Assembly (NCBI GenBank): GCA_902497145.1
Contig: CABVDR010000022.1
Location: 1 to 37,467 of the forward strand
Length of the DNA stretch: 37,467 nucleotides
From: an uncultured Oscillospiraceae bacterium
Lineage (GTDB): Bacteria; Bacillota; Clostridia; Oscillospirales; Oscillospiraceae
Direction: 5' to 3'
The notes beneath the pieces are model-generated. The model saw only the letters and a program-made list of their open reading frames with translations. It did not search any database and was not told the origin of the DNA. Below are positions 15,332 through 23,100 of the stretch, one piece after another (positions within the stretch are counted from its first letter, which is position 1; each line of letters opens with the position of its first letter). The position numbers were made by a program, and so were the translations under genes.

Positions 15332-16771
15332 ATGTTAAAAACAAATGTTGTAATCATTGGGGCTGGAGCAGTTGGGTGCGCCATCGCCAGAGAACTTTCC
15401 AAATACCAGGTGGACGTGATTGTGGTAGACAAAAATGAGGACATCGGCGGCGACGCCTCCAAGTCCAACAGCGCCATCATCCACACCGGCTATGATGCCT
15501 CGCCCGGCACGCTGGAGTCCCAGCTGGTTGTGGCGGCCAACCCAATGTACGACCAGATTGCCAAGGATTTGGACGTTCCCTTCCGGCGGATCGGAGCCAT
15601 TCTGCCTGCCATTACGCAGGAGCAGTATGATAAACTTCCCGAGATCAAACGGAAGGCATTCCTGAACCGGGTCTATGATGTGGAGTACAAGACCGGGGAA
15701 GAGTTGTTGGAGATGGAGCCCAACTTGAATCCGGAGGTGAAGGGCGGGCTCTACATTCCCAGAGAAAGCATCATCGATCCCTTTATCCTGGTGCAGGCGC
15801 TGGCGGAAAACGCCAACGAGAATGGGGTTACCTTCCTGCTCAACACCAAAGTCACCGGGATCCGCACGGAAAATGGGTGTGTTACCGAAGTGGAGACCAC
15901 GGGCGAAACCATTCAGACCGACTATGTCATCAACGCCGCCGCGCTGTACTGCGATGAGATCGCGGCCATGGTGGGCAAAGCGGATTACAAGGTAGTGGCA
16001 AGACGGGGGCAGTTCTATATTTTAGACAAGAACACCAGCTGCAAGGTCAACCATATTGTGCTTCCCATCCCCACAAAGGTGACCAAAGGCAAGCTGATGT
16101 GCCCCACCATCCACGGAAACATGCTGGTGGGTCCCACCGCAGAGGATCTGGATAATAAGACCGATAAGAGCGTCACCGCCGACGGCCTGCAGAGTATCGT
16201 GGACGATGTGAAGCGGCTGGTGCCGGGGGTCAATGTCCGGGACACCATTACCCAGTACAGCGGCCTGCGCCCCAACCGGGTCCCCGAGGGGCTTCGGGTG
16301 GATATTTGGGACGACCTGAAGGGATTTATCAACCTCTCCGGCGTGCGCTCCACCGGTCTGACCTTGTCGGTTGCCATGGGCAAGTACGTCACCCAGCAGA
16401 TCATAGACGGTGGTCTGGAATTGGTGCCCAAACAGAACTTTAAGCGTACCCGCAAGGGCGTGGTCCGCTTCCACGAGCTGGACCGCCAGGCCCAGGCGCA
16501 GCTGATTGCGGAAAATCCCGCCTACGGCACTGTGATTTGCCGGTGTGAGACCATTACCGAGGGGGAGATCCTGGATTGCATCCACCGTCCGTTGGGCGCC
16601 AGAAGTATGGATGCGGTCAAGCGCCGTGTGAGAGCGGGCATGGGCCGGTGTCAGGGCGGCTTCTGTGGTCCCAAGGTACTTGAAATTTTGGCCCGGGAAT
16701 GGAACGTTCCCATTGAGGCGGTAAATAAAAATAACCAGGGCTCCTACATGGTTATCGGGAAAATGCGGTAA
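15332..16771 (+). CDS. GlpA-like FAD-dependent glycerol-3-phosphate dehydrogenase with BFD-type Fe-S domain
   Basis: 479 residues. N-terminal FAD-binding Rossmann fold (VVIIGAGAVGCAIAREL, residues 6-22; VDKNEDIGGDASKSNSAIIHTGYDA) of the DAO/GlpA family, and a C-terminal BFD-like [2Fe-2S] domain with Cys403-x-Cys405 (CRCETITEGEI) and Cys440-x4-Cys445 (CQGGFC). It is expected to oxidise glycerol-3-phosphate to dihydroxyacetone phosphate, passing electrons to the next two gene products. Start ATG with AGGAGG upstream; 52 bases after glpK. Family members are sometimes annotated simply as NAD(P)/FAD-dependent oxidoreductase. Confidence 0.87.
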   Translation: MLKTNVVIIGAGAVGCAIARELSKYQVDVIVVDKNEDIGGDASKSNSAIIHTGYDASPGTLESQLVVAANPMYDQIAKDLDVPFRRIGAILPAITQEQYDKLPEIKRKAFLNRVYDVEYKTGEELLEMEPNLNPEVKGGLYIPRESIIDPFILVQALAENANENGVTFLLNTKVTGIRTENGCVTEVETTGETIQTDYVINAAALYCDEIAAMVGKADYKVVARRGQFYILDKNTSCKVNHIVLPIPTKVTKGKLMCPTIHGNMLVGPTAEDLDNKTDKSVTADGLQSIVDDVKRLVPGVNVRDTITQYSGLRPNRVPEGLRVDIWDDLKGFINLSGVRSTGLTLSVAMGKYVTQQIIDGGLELVPKQNFKRTRKGVVRFHELDRQAQAQLIAENPAYGTVICRCETITEGEILDCIHRPLGARSMDAVKRRVRAGMGRCQGGFCGPKVLEILAREWNVPIEAVNKNNQGSYMVIGKMR

Positions 16772-16835
16772 CGGCACACCCTGATTCGAAAATCTAGGAT
16801 TCTGACACGGATCGCCTTTGGAAGGAGAAAAAAGT

Positions 16836-18098
16836 ATGTATGAAATAAAGTGCGATGTGGCAATCATTGGTGCCGGACCCGCCGGACTTTCCGCCGCTGT
16901 GGCGGCAAAAAAAGAGGGCGCCGGGAAGGTTCTCTTGATTGAGCGGGACGAGAGTATCGGCGGCATCCTTCAGCAATGTATCCATCCCGGCTTCGGTCTG
17001 ACCTATTTTCAGGAGGAGTTGACCGGTCCGGAGTATGCCGGTCGGTTTGGCGATGAGGCGCTGGCCTTGGGCGCGGAAGTGCTTCTCAACTCCATGGTGC
17101 TGGAAGTGGTGCCGGAAGAGCGGGCTGTCTATTGCGTCAATTCCCAGTACGGTATGACCAGAGTCCAGGCGGGCAGCATTGTCCTTGCCATGGGGTGCCG
17201 GGAGAAGACCCGGGCCAGCATTCAGATCCCCGGTACCAGACCCGCAGGAATCTACACCGCGGGCGCAGCTCAGCGCCTGATCAACCGTCAGAACGCGATG
17301 GTGGGACGGGAGGTCGTCATTCTGGGCTCGGGCGATATTGGTATGATTATGGCGCGGAGAATGTCTCTGGAGGGAGCCCATGTGAAGGCTGTGGTGGAAA
17401 TCATGGACTTCCTGGCCGGCCTTACCAGAAACAAGGTCCAGTGCCTGGACGACTTCGGCATTCCTCTGAAGCTTTCCCATACGGTGACCCGGATTGTGGG
17501 CAATGAGCGGGTAGAAGGAGTCTATGTGGCTGCGGTGGATGCGCAGAAAAAGCCCATGGCCGAGACCGAGGAATTCATCCCGTGTGACACGCTGCTTCTC
17601 TCGGTGGGACTGATGCCTGAAAATGAGCTGACCCGCAAGGCGGAGATCCAAATGTCACCTGTGACCAATGGCCCGTGTGTCAACCAGTACATGCAGACCT
17701 CTGCTCCCTGTGTCTTTGCCTGCGGCAATGTGGTGCATGTCAACGATCTGGTGGATAACGTGACCACCGAGAGTATGCAGGCCGGCCGCTGTGCGGCAAA
17801 GTACGCCATGGGAGCTCTGGAGGCAGGAGAACGTACCGTCCGCGCTGTCCCTGGGGAAAATGTGCGCTATCTCTGTCCTCAAAATCTTGTGAGCGGGACC
17901 CACAGCGAGGACAAAGTCACCCTCTTTTTCCGTGTTCTGGTTCCGGACAAGCAGGTCAGAATTGTTGCCCGCTCCGGGGATCGGGAACTCGCCTCCCGGA
18001 AAGCGCTGCGCGTGAACCCGGGAGAAATGGAACACATCCAGATCCCGGCGAAAGACCTGAGTGAGGATGTGGTTGTAGAGATCCAGAAGGAGGCGTAA
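16836..18098 (+). CDS. GlpB-like NAD(P)/FAD-dependent oxidoreductase subunit
   Basis: 420 residues of a two-dinucleotide-binding flavoprotein: FAD motif IIGAGPAGLSAAVAAKK (residues 9-25), the redox-adjacent segment GGILQQCIHPGFGLTYF, a second Rossmann motif VVILGSGDIGMIMARRM, and ACGNVVHVNDLVDNV near the FAD-ribityl site. Together with the GlpA-like and DUF1667 proteins it forms the three-part complex common in Clostridia beside glpK, presumably a membrane-free variant of anaerobic G3P dehydrogenase (inference). ATG 16836 follows AAGGAG; the apparent start at 16818 lies inside that RBS. Ends four bases before the DUF1667 gene. Confidence 0.87.
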   Translation: MYEIKCDVAIIGAGPAGLSAAVAAKKEGAGKVLLIERDESIGGILQQCIHPGFGLTYFQEELTGPEYAGRFGDEALALGAEVLLNSMVLEVVPEERAVYCVNSQYGMTRVQAGSIVLAMGCREKTRASIQIPGTRPAGIYTAGAAQRLINRQNAMVGREVVILGSGDIGMIMARRMSLEGAHVKAVVEIMDFLAGLTRNKVQCLDDFGIPLKLSHTVTRIVGNERVEGVYVAAVDAQKKPMAETEEFIPCDTLLLSVGLMPENELTRKAEIQMSPVTNGPCVNQYMQTSAPCVFACGNVVHVNDLVDNVTTESMQAGRCAAKYAMGALEAGERTVRAVPGENVRYLCPQNLVSGTHSEDKVTLFFRVLVPDKQVRIVARSGDRELASRKALRVNPGEMEHIQIPAKDLSEDVVVEIQKEA

Positions 18099-18102
18099 GG
18101 AA

Positions 18103-18468
18103 ATGACCAAGGAAATTATCTGTACTGTCTGTCCCATGGGCTGCCATATCACCGTAGAAGGGGAGGGAGATCAGGTTACCTCCATTACCGGGTTTACCTG
18201 CAAGCGGGGCGAGACCTACGGACGGCAGGAGTTTGCTCATCCCGTTCGTATTCTCACCACAACGGTAAAGACAGATCAGCCAGGGCATGAGCTGCTTCCT
18301 GTCCGTTCGTCTGTCCCTGTGCCGAAGGAGAAACTCTTTGATTGTATGCAGGTTGTCCGGCAGACTACGGTACATGCTCCTGTCAAGCGCTATGATGTGG
18401 TGATTAAGGATATCTGCGGCACCGGGGCAGATATTGTGGCAACGGGAAATCTTGCCGCAAGAGACTGA
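18103..18468 (+). CDS. DUF1667 domain protein, small subunit of the G3P-oxidising complex
   Basis: 121 residues. N-terminal Cys7-x2-Cys10-x3-Cys14 (CTVCPMGC) plus Cys33 (GFTCKRGETYG) form a four-cysteine site, probably an Fe-S cluster or zinc knuckle, reminiscent of the N-terminus of molybdopterin oxidoreductases. The C-terminus (YDVVIKDICGTGADIVATGNL) is the usual DUF1667 end. DUF1667 genes nearly always follow glpA/glpB-like flavoprotein genes in Firmicutes, taking the place of GlpC, so an electron-transfer role is inferred. Four bases from the previous gene; last gene of the operon before a strong terminator. Confidence 0.88.
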   Translation: MTKEIICTVCPMGCHITVEGEGDQVTSITGFTCKRGETYGRQEFAHPVRILTTTVKTDQPGHELLPVRSSVPVPKEKLFDCMQVVRQTTVHAPVKRYDVVIKDICGTGADIVATGNLAARD

Positions 18469-18524
18469 TTTCGATAGTTCAAGTTTGTGATGTGCGGCAT
18501 TGGGCCGCAGAGTCAGAAAGTAAA

Positions 18525-18575
18525 CAAGACGAGAAGCCGCCGTAGTGCTATGGCGGTCTCTCGTCTTGCTTTTTT
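18525..18575 (+). terminator. Terminator of the eutH-glpK operon
   Basis: Stem CAAGACGAGA (18525-18534) with TCTCGTCTTG (18559-18568), extended inside by GCCGCC/GGCGG, then C and six T (18570-18575). A smaller hairpin TGCGGC-attgg-GCCGCA precedes it at 18493-18509. Confidence 0.9.
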
Positions 18576-18806
18576 GTTTGGATAGTCAGAGAACTTTCAC
18601 TTTGCCGAAGACTGTGGAAGCTCCGTTTAATTCGGATTATGATGAAATTGTTGTGACAATTTCGCTTTGGATAATTTTACAAGAACAAAGGGGAAAGAGT
18701 GGGAGAGGACGGAACCGCTATTGTAGCTCTGTGGCGGGATATAAGCAGATTAATTTAGTAAATATAACAAAATAATTGTAATATACGCCACGAAAAATGC
18801 AATACA

Positions 18807-18824
18807 TTGGTCATTTTTGACCAA
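18807..18824. repeat. Perfect inverted repeat in the gltS upstream region
   Basis: TTGGTCA (18807-18813), TTTT, TGACCAA (18818-18824). It could be a second operator or a leader of no function. The remainder of 18580-18890 is AT-rich with no convincing gene. Confidence 0.4.
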
Positions 18825-18893
18825 AAAATAAGTGAGGATGAGACGTTGGGAAAATGCACAAAATATTTATGAAATATTTGTTACAATATCGGA

Positions 18894-18922
18894 TTGACGG
18901 AAAAGAGAAATCGTTTTAAACT
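18894..18922 (+). promoter_or_regulatory. Promoter of the gltS-creatininase-nitrilase operon
   Basis: TTGACG (18894-18899), 17-bp spacer, TAAACT (18917-18922), directly followed by the 28-bp palindrome. Confidence 0.6.
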
Positions 18923-18950
18923 ACGAAATGAAATAATTATTTCATTTCGT
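18923..18950. promoter_or_regulatory. Perfect 28-bp palindromic operator, probably for the RpiR-type regulator
   Basis: Arms ACGAAATGAAATAA (18923-18936) and TTATTTCATTTCGT (18937-18950) are exact reverse complements with no spacer. The core TGAAAT-n4-ATTTCA matches the style of MurR/RpiR-family sites, and an RpiR-type gene is the fourth gene of the operon. The site starts right behind the -10, so binding should block transcription unless the effector relieves it. Confidence 0.7.
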
Positions 18951-19043
18951 GGCCAACGAGATAACGCAAAAATCCTGTGTACTTTTTAGGGAGAAACCAG
19001 TGGGTATTTTACCCCGAGACCGAAAAAGAAAGGAAAAATTGCC

Positions 19044-20387
19044 ATGACATTAACAGACGTATTGGTTGACTTCGCACAACTTAGCGTATTAATGATTGTT
19101 GCTGCCTGGCTGAGAAGAAAGATATATTTGTTCCAACGGTTTTATATACCTGCGGCGTTGATTGCGGGTATCCTTGCAATCTTATGCGGACATCAGGTGC
19201 TGGGACAGATTTCTCCGGTGTACATGCATTTCACCACACTGGGAGAGTGGTCCGGTGTCCTGTCCGCCATCGTATTTAGCTGTTCGTTCCTGGGGCTGAA
19301 GCTGAATAAGGTGGGCGCCGGCGCTATGCAGACCTACTTTTTAGGCGGAACCATCCATCAGCTTCAAATCGTGGTTGGCTTGACTCTGACCTTTATCCTT
19401 GGGCTGTTTATTCAAAATCTGCCCCTTGGATTTGGCCTGCTGCCTGTGATGGGCTATTATGGCGGACACAGCATGGCTATTGCGGTTGGCAATACCTTCG
19501 TGGAAAACGGCTATATGGAAAGCGGTGTTGAGTTAGGCACTACCTTTGCCACGGTTGGCCTTCTGTGCGGCGTTATTTGGGGTATGATTATCATCAATCG
19601 TGCTGCACGCAGCGGAAAGACCTCGGTAAAGATGAAGATCGAGGATATGCCTAAGGATATGCTCACCGGCTATTATGAGCCTGGAAACCGTCCTTCCATG
19701 GGTAACTGCGTCACCTCTTCTGCAACACTGGATCCCCTGGGCTCCCAGTTAATGATGATGGGCCTGATGGTGATGGGCGGCTATCTGCTGCGTACAGCTC
19801 TCATCGCGATCAACCCCTTCTTCACCAATCTGCCTCTGTTTGCCTGCTGCCTGATCTTCAGCGCCATATTCTGCATCTGCACCCAAAAGAGCAAAAAGAT
19901 CAACGATACCATTGACCGTCCTACCGTGGTGCGCATTTCCGGCACCGCGCTGGAGTACCTGATCGTCTCTGCCCTGGCCACCACCAACCTGAGCGTGTTT
20001 GTCACCTATGCGGTTCCTCTGGTGGTCGTCTGCGTGGCGGTTTCTATTGTGACTTATTTTGCATGCTTTGTGCTCGGCAAGCTGATTCTCCCCAAAAACG
20101 GCCAGTTTGAAACCGGCATTGGCCTGTTCGGACAGTGCTGCGGCGTGTTGGCCACCGGCCTGCTGCTGCTCAAGGTGGTGGACCCCGATTACAAGACCAA
20201 CGCAGCCACCAACATCACCTCCTCCTCCACCCTGGGCTACACCTATCAGCTGCAGTACACTCTGGTGTTTGCCACCCTTATTATGAGCAAGCCTCTGTTT
20301 ACCTACATCTGGAGCTGGGGACTTTTGATTGTTCTGTTGGGGTGCGGGCTGTTCTTTGGACGCCGCATTCACGCCAAGGGAGAATAA
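19044..20387 (+). CDS. GltS-family sodium/glutamate-type symporter
   Basis: 447 residues with about ten membrane helices in two inverted halves. Family segments: YIPAALIAGILAILCG, GYYGGHSMAIAVGNTF (the GGHG-like re-entrant motif of the first half) and FGQCCGVLATGLLLLKVVDPDYKTNAATN in the second half. GltS imports L-glutamate or related dicarboxylates with Na+. In this operon it is followed by two amide/C-N hydrolases, so the true cargo may be a glutamate-like or cyclic amide compound (inference). Start ATG 19044 with AAAGGAAA upstream. First gene after the palindromic operator. Confidence 0.88.
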   Translation: MTLTDVLVDFAQLSVLMIVAAWLRRKIYLFQRFYIPAALIAGILAILCGHQVLGQISPVYMHFTTLGEWSGVLSAIVFSCSFLGLKLNKVGAGAMQTYFLGGTIHQLQIVVGLTLTFILGLFIQNLPLGFGLLPVMGYYGGHSMAIAVGNTFVENGYMESGVELGTTFATVGLLCGVIWGMIIINRAARSGKTSVKMKIEDMPKDMLTGYYEPGNRPSMGNCVTSSATLDPLGSQLMMMGLMVMGGYLLRTALIAINPFFTNLPLFACCLIFSAIFCICTQKSKKINDTIDRPTVVRISGTALEYLIVSALATTNLSVFVTYAVPLVVVCVAVSIVTYFACFVLGKLILPKNGQFETGIGLFGQCCGVLATGLLLLKVVDPDYKTNAATNITSSSTLGYTYQLQYTLVFATLIMSKPLFTYIWSWGLLIVLLGCGLFFGRRIHAKGE

Positions 20388-20472
20388 GCACGTATTCAGC
20401 AAATGGACAACCCCAACGTTTTTCTGCGCTGGTTTAAAAGTATCTTATTATAGTTAGGAGAATGGAATTGTT

Positions 20473-21219
20473 ATGAAAAACACCAAATGGATGAAGGAAA
20501 TGACCTCTGCTGAATTGGCCGAGGCTGTCAAGAGCGGCATCAATACCGTAATTATCCCCGGCGGCGCTTACGAGGTGTACGGTCCCCAGCTTCCTCTGGG
20601 CTCCGATTCCATCGTCTCCAAGGCGATCTGTGAGCGGGTGGCGGCCAAGACCAACGCCATCATCGGCCCCTTCTTTGAGGTGGGCGAATCCGCCTCTCTG
20701 TACGGCTTCCCCGGAACCATCAAGATTATGCCCGATACATACTACAAGGTGATGGAGGACATTGTGAATTCCCTGGTCCACTGGGGCTTCAAGAACTTCA
20801 TGTTTATCAATATGCACGCGGGCAATGTGCCCATCATCTCCCAGCTGGTGCGGGAGAAGCAGAGAGAATTCGGTATCAAGTGCAGCCAGGTGGACTGGTG
20901 GCGCTTCATTCAGCCCAACTCCACGGATATCTGTGAGAAGCAGGGCTGGCGGGCTCACGGCCATGCCAGTGAGAGCGGCACCAGCGTGATGCTCTACCTG
21001 CATCCGGAGTATGTGGAGATGGATAAGCTGTACAACATGGAGCAGGATCCCTCCCTGTATAAGTGGCCCGATTTTGTCACCTATCCTGAGTTCTCGGAGC
21101 GTACGCCCAACGGCACCCTGGGCGACGCTACCCTGGCCAGCGCGGAGAAGGGCGAGAAGATCGTGGAGCGGTGCGTAGACCGCATTGTGGAGTTTATGAA
21201 GGAGCAGTACGGCTGCTGA
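20473..21219 (+). CDS. Creatininase-family amidohydrolase with altered metal motif
   Basis: 248 residues, usual length. The family signature appears as IIPGGAYEVYGPQLPLGSD: Glu34 and Asp45 align with metal ligands of creatininase, but the expected E-x-His is E-V-Tyr36. The second motif is NMHAGN (His115 kept; usually NGHGGN) and the third HGHASESGTS (usually HAGExETS). The family opens cyclic amides such as creatinine, or cleaves C-N bonds in cofactor maturation (MftE). Substrate unknown; the His-to-Tyr change may give a mono-metal site or a new specificity. Start ATG 20473 with TTAGGAGAATGG upstream, 85 bases after gltS. Operon partner of a nitrilase-type amidase. Confidence 0.88.
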   Translation: MKNTKWMKEMTSAELAEAVKSGINTVIIPGGAYEVYGPQLPLGSDSIVSKAICERVAAKTNAIIGPFFEVGESASLYGFPGTIKIMPDTYYKVMEDIVNSLVHWGFKNFMFINMHAGNVPIISQLVREKQREFGIKCSQVDWWRFIQPNSTDICEKQGWRAHGHASESGTSVMLYLHPEYVEMDKLYNMEQDPSLYKWPDFVTYPEFSERTPNGTLGDATLASAEKGEKIVERCVDRIVEFMKEQYGC

Positions 21220-21233
21220 TTGGAAACGTGTGT

Positions 21234-21285
21234 CACGCTTGTTTGCCATCAAAGTGTCCTGCGCTTTGGTGGCAAACAAAGCGTG
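21234..21285 (+). repeat. Long operon-internal hairpin
   Basis: CACGCTTGTTTGCCA (21234-21248) pairs with TGGCAAACAAAGCGTG (21270-21285) with one bulged base, and AAAG/CTTT extend the stem inside. There is no T run. It lies between the creatininase-family stop and the EamA start, where it could stabilise the upstream mRNA or dampen downstream expression. Confidence 0.65.
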
Positions 21286-21306
21286 TATGGAAGTGGCGCG
21301 GTGAAT

Positions 21307-22197
21307 ATGAACTTAAAACTTAGGGGAACCAGTTACAGCATCCTATCTGCCGTTATTTTTGGATGCAACCCGTTGATTGCGCGGATCGTGTACGCCAACG
21401 GGGGCAACGCAATCCTGCTGGCCTTTTACCGCATGGCGATCGGGGCTGTTCTTGGGATTGTCCTGCACAAGCTGTTTGAACGAGGCCCCATTCTGGCAAG
21501 CTCAAAAACACTGGTGAAACTGCTGGTTTGTGCCTCCGGTTTTGCGATCACGCCTATCCTGCTGTTTTCCTCCTATAATTATCTGGGTTCCGGCATGGCG
21601 ACCACCATCCATTTTGTGTATCCGGTGTTGGTGATTCTTGGGTGCGTTATCTTCTACCGGGAAGCAATTTCAAAGCTGAAAGTGATCTGTGTGGTTTTAT
21701 GTTCGGCAGGAATTCTGCTGCTGTATACGCCAGGAGGCGGGGTGAGCCTGTTCGGTATTGTGCTGGCCTCCTGTTCAGGGATTACCTACGCCTTTTATGC
21801 GGTCTACCTGGCAAAAAGCGGCTTGCAGGAGCTGACAACGTTCCAGCTTATGTTTTGGCTGAATCTGTTTGGTACCGTATACACAGGCATCTTTACCATT
21901 GCGGGCCATAACTTTACCACAGACATTACGCCGCTTGGATGGGGGATGATCCTTTTATTTGGATTACTGAACTCGGGGATTGCGGTGACGTTTTTTCAAC
22001 TGGGAGCCAAATACATTGGCCCGCAAAAAGCTTCTTTGTTTTCTACCTTTGAGCCATTGACCAGCGTTCTCATTGGTATTACAGTATACAAAGAGGCGAT
22101 CACGTTACGCATACTTTGTGGACTGATTTCAATTCTCGCTGCCGTGATACTGCTGGCAGTCGGCAAGGAAAATAAGAACGCCTCAATATCTGAATAA
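21307..22197 (+). CDS. EamA-family (DMT superfamily) transporter
   Basis: 296 residues, ten predicted helices in two EamA repeats (N half: SYSILSAVIFGCNPLIARIVY ... ILGCVIFYREAISKLKVICVVLCSAGILLLY; C half: LFGIVLASCSGITYAFYAVYLAKSG ... SVLIGITVYKEAITLRILCGLISILAAVILL). Proteins of this family usually export amino acids or metabolites; here it may expel a product or excess of the imported compound. ATG 21307 is the likely start; GTG 21301 is possible and the RBS is weak for both. The open frame back to 21220 runs through the hairpin and is not favoured. Upstream gap to the creatininase gene is 87 bases. Confidence 0.85.
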   Translation: MNLKLRGTSYSILSAVIFGCNPLIARIVYANGGNAILLAFYRMAIGAVLGIVLHKLFERGPILASSKTLVKLLVCASGFAITPILLFSSYNYLGSGMATTIHFVYPVLVILGCVIFYREAISKLKVICVVLCSAGILLLYTPGGGVSLFGIVLASCSGITYAFYAVYLAKSGLQELTTFQLMFWLNLFGTVYTGIFTIAGHNFTTDITPLGWGMILLFGLLNSGIAVTFFQLGAKYIGPQKASLFSTFEPLTSVLIGITVYKEAITLRILCGLISILAAVILLAVGKENKNASISE

Positions 22198-22218
22198 ATC
22201 AGAACTAGGGGGAGTTCT

Positions 22219-23073
22219 ATGTCGAGTTTAGTTACCAAAATTGCCAAGCAGGTCAACCAAATGACCAAGTCTCAGAAGAAAGTGGCAAATTACCTGCTGT
22301 TCAACATGGATAAGCTGTTGTTTTTTACTGCGGATGAACTAGCAAAAGCGGCTAACGTAAGTACAGCGACAGTGGTTCGATTTGCACGGGAGCTTGGCTT
22401 TGAAGGATACACGGATATGCAGAAAGAAGCGCGGCTGAGATTCCACGACAAAGAGGATACGCCGGAGGATCTGCTGCCATTTTTGTCGGAGACCAATGGC
22501 ACGGAGTATATTCTGGAAAAGTCCTTTCAGCAAGATATTCAAAACTTAAAGCTGACATTTCAGAGCTTGCCCCGGGAGGAATTGGAAACTGCCTGCACCC
22601 TGCTGAAAACCTCCCGCAGGATATACCTGGTGGGTATGCGTATTTCCCGTACCATGGCAACCTACGCCTATATCAACTGGGGCATGCTGCGGAAAGGTGT
22701 GCGTCTGATCCACAACGAAGGCCTGGATTACGCAGAGGAATTGGCAGAGATCAATGCGGATGATCTGCTGGTGGCTTTTTGGGTGCCGCGGTATAACCGA
22801 GCAACCTATCAAATGATTGGTCATGCCAAAAGAAAGGGAGCAAGCGTGCTGGTGATTACCAACCAGAGCTTTAATTTAAGTTTGGAAGATGGGGACTATG
22901 ACGCAGTTTTGCGCTGCTGTATGGAAAATACCTCCTACCAGAGCTCGTTCGTAGCGCCGGTGGCTGTGGTCAATTATCTGACGCGGCGCCTGGAGCAGGA
23001 ATTCTCCAACGATATTGCTGCACGCTTGGCAAATTGGGATTCCCTGCTTGGGGACAACTTCTTTATGATCTAA
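22219..23073 (+). CDS. MurR/RpiR-family transcriptional regulator
   Basis: 284 residues. N-terminal HTH_6 domain (residues 1-75; SQKKVANYLLFNMDKLLFFTADELAKAANVSTATVVRFARELGF) and a C-terminal SIS domain (about 120-260; SRRIYLVGMRISRTMATYAY, DDLLVAFWVPRYNRATYQMIGHAKRKGASVLVITN). SIS domains bind phosphosugars or other small ligands. Being inside the operon it most likely controls it through the 28-bp palindrome at 18923-18950. The usual serine-rich SIS phosphate loop (SxSGxT) is replaced by WVPRYNRAT, suggesting the effector is not a simple sugar phosphate. RBS AGGGGGAG precedes ATG 22219. Confidence 0.92.
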   Translation: MSSLVTKIAKQVNQMTKSQKKVANYLLFNMDKLLFFTADELAKAANVSTATVVRFARELGFEGYTDMQKEARLRFHDKEDTPEDLLPFLSETNGTEYILEKSFQQDIQNLKLTFQSLPREELETACTLLKTSRRIYLVGMRISRTMATYAYINWGMLRKGVRLIHNEGLDYAEELAEINADDLLVAFWVPRYNRATYQMIGHAKRKGASVLVITNQSFNLSLEDGDYDAVLRCCMENTSYQSSFVAPVAVVNYLTRRLEQEFSNDIAARLANWDSLLGDNFFMI

Positions 23074-23100
23074 CCAACGACAATAAGAAAGGCGATAGAT

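Noticed and set aside
18545..18775. 76-codon ORF after the glp-type operon
   Set aside because: It begins inside the terminator stem, has no RBS and shows no family resemblance.
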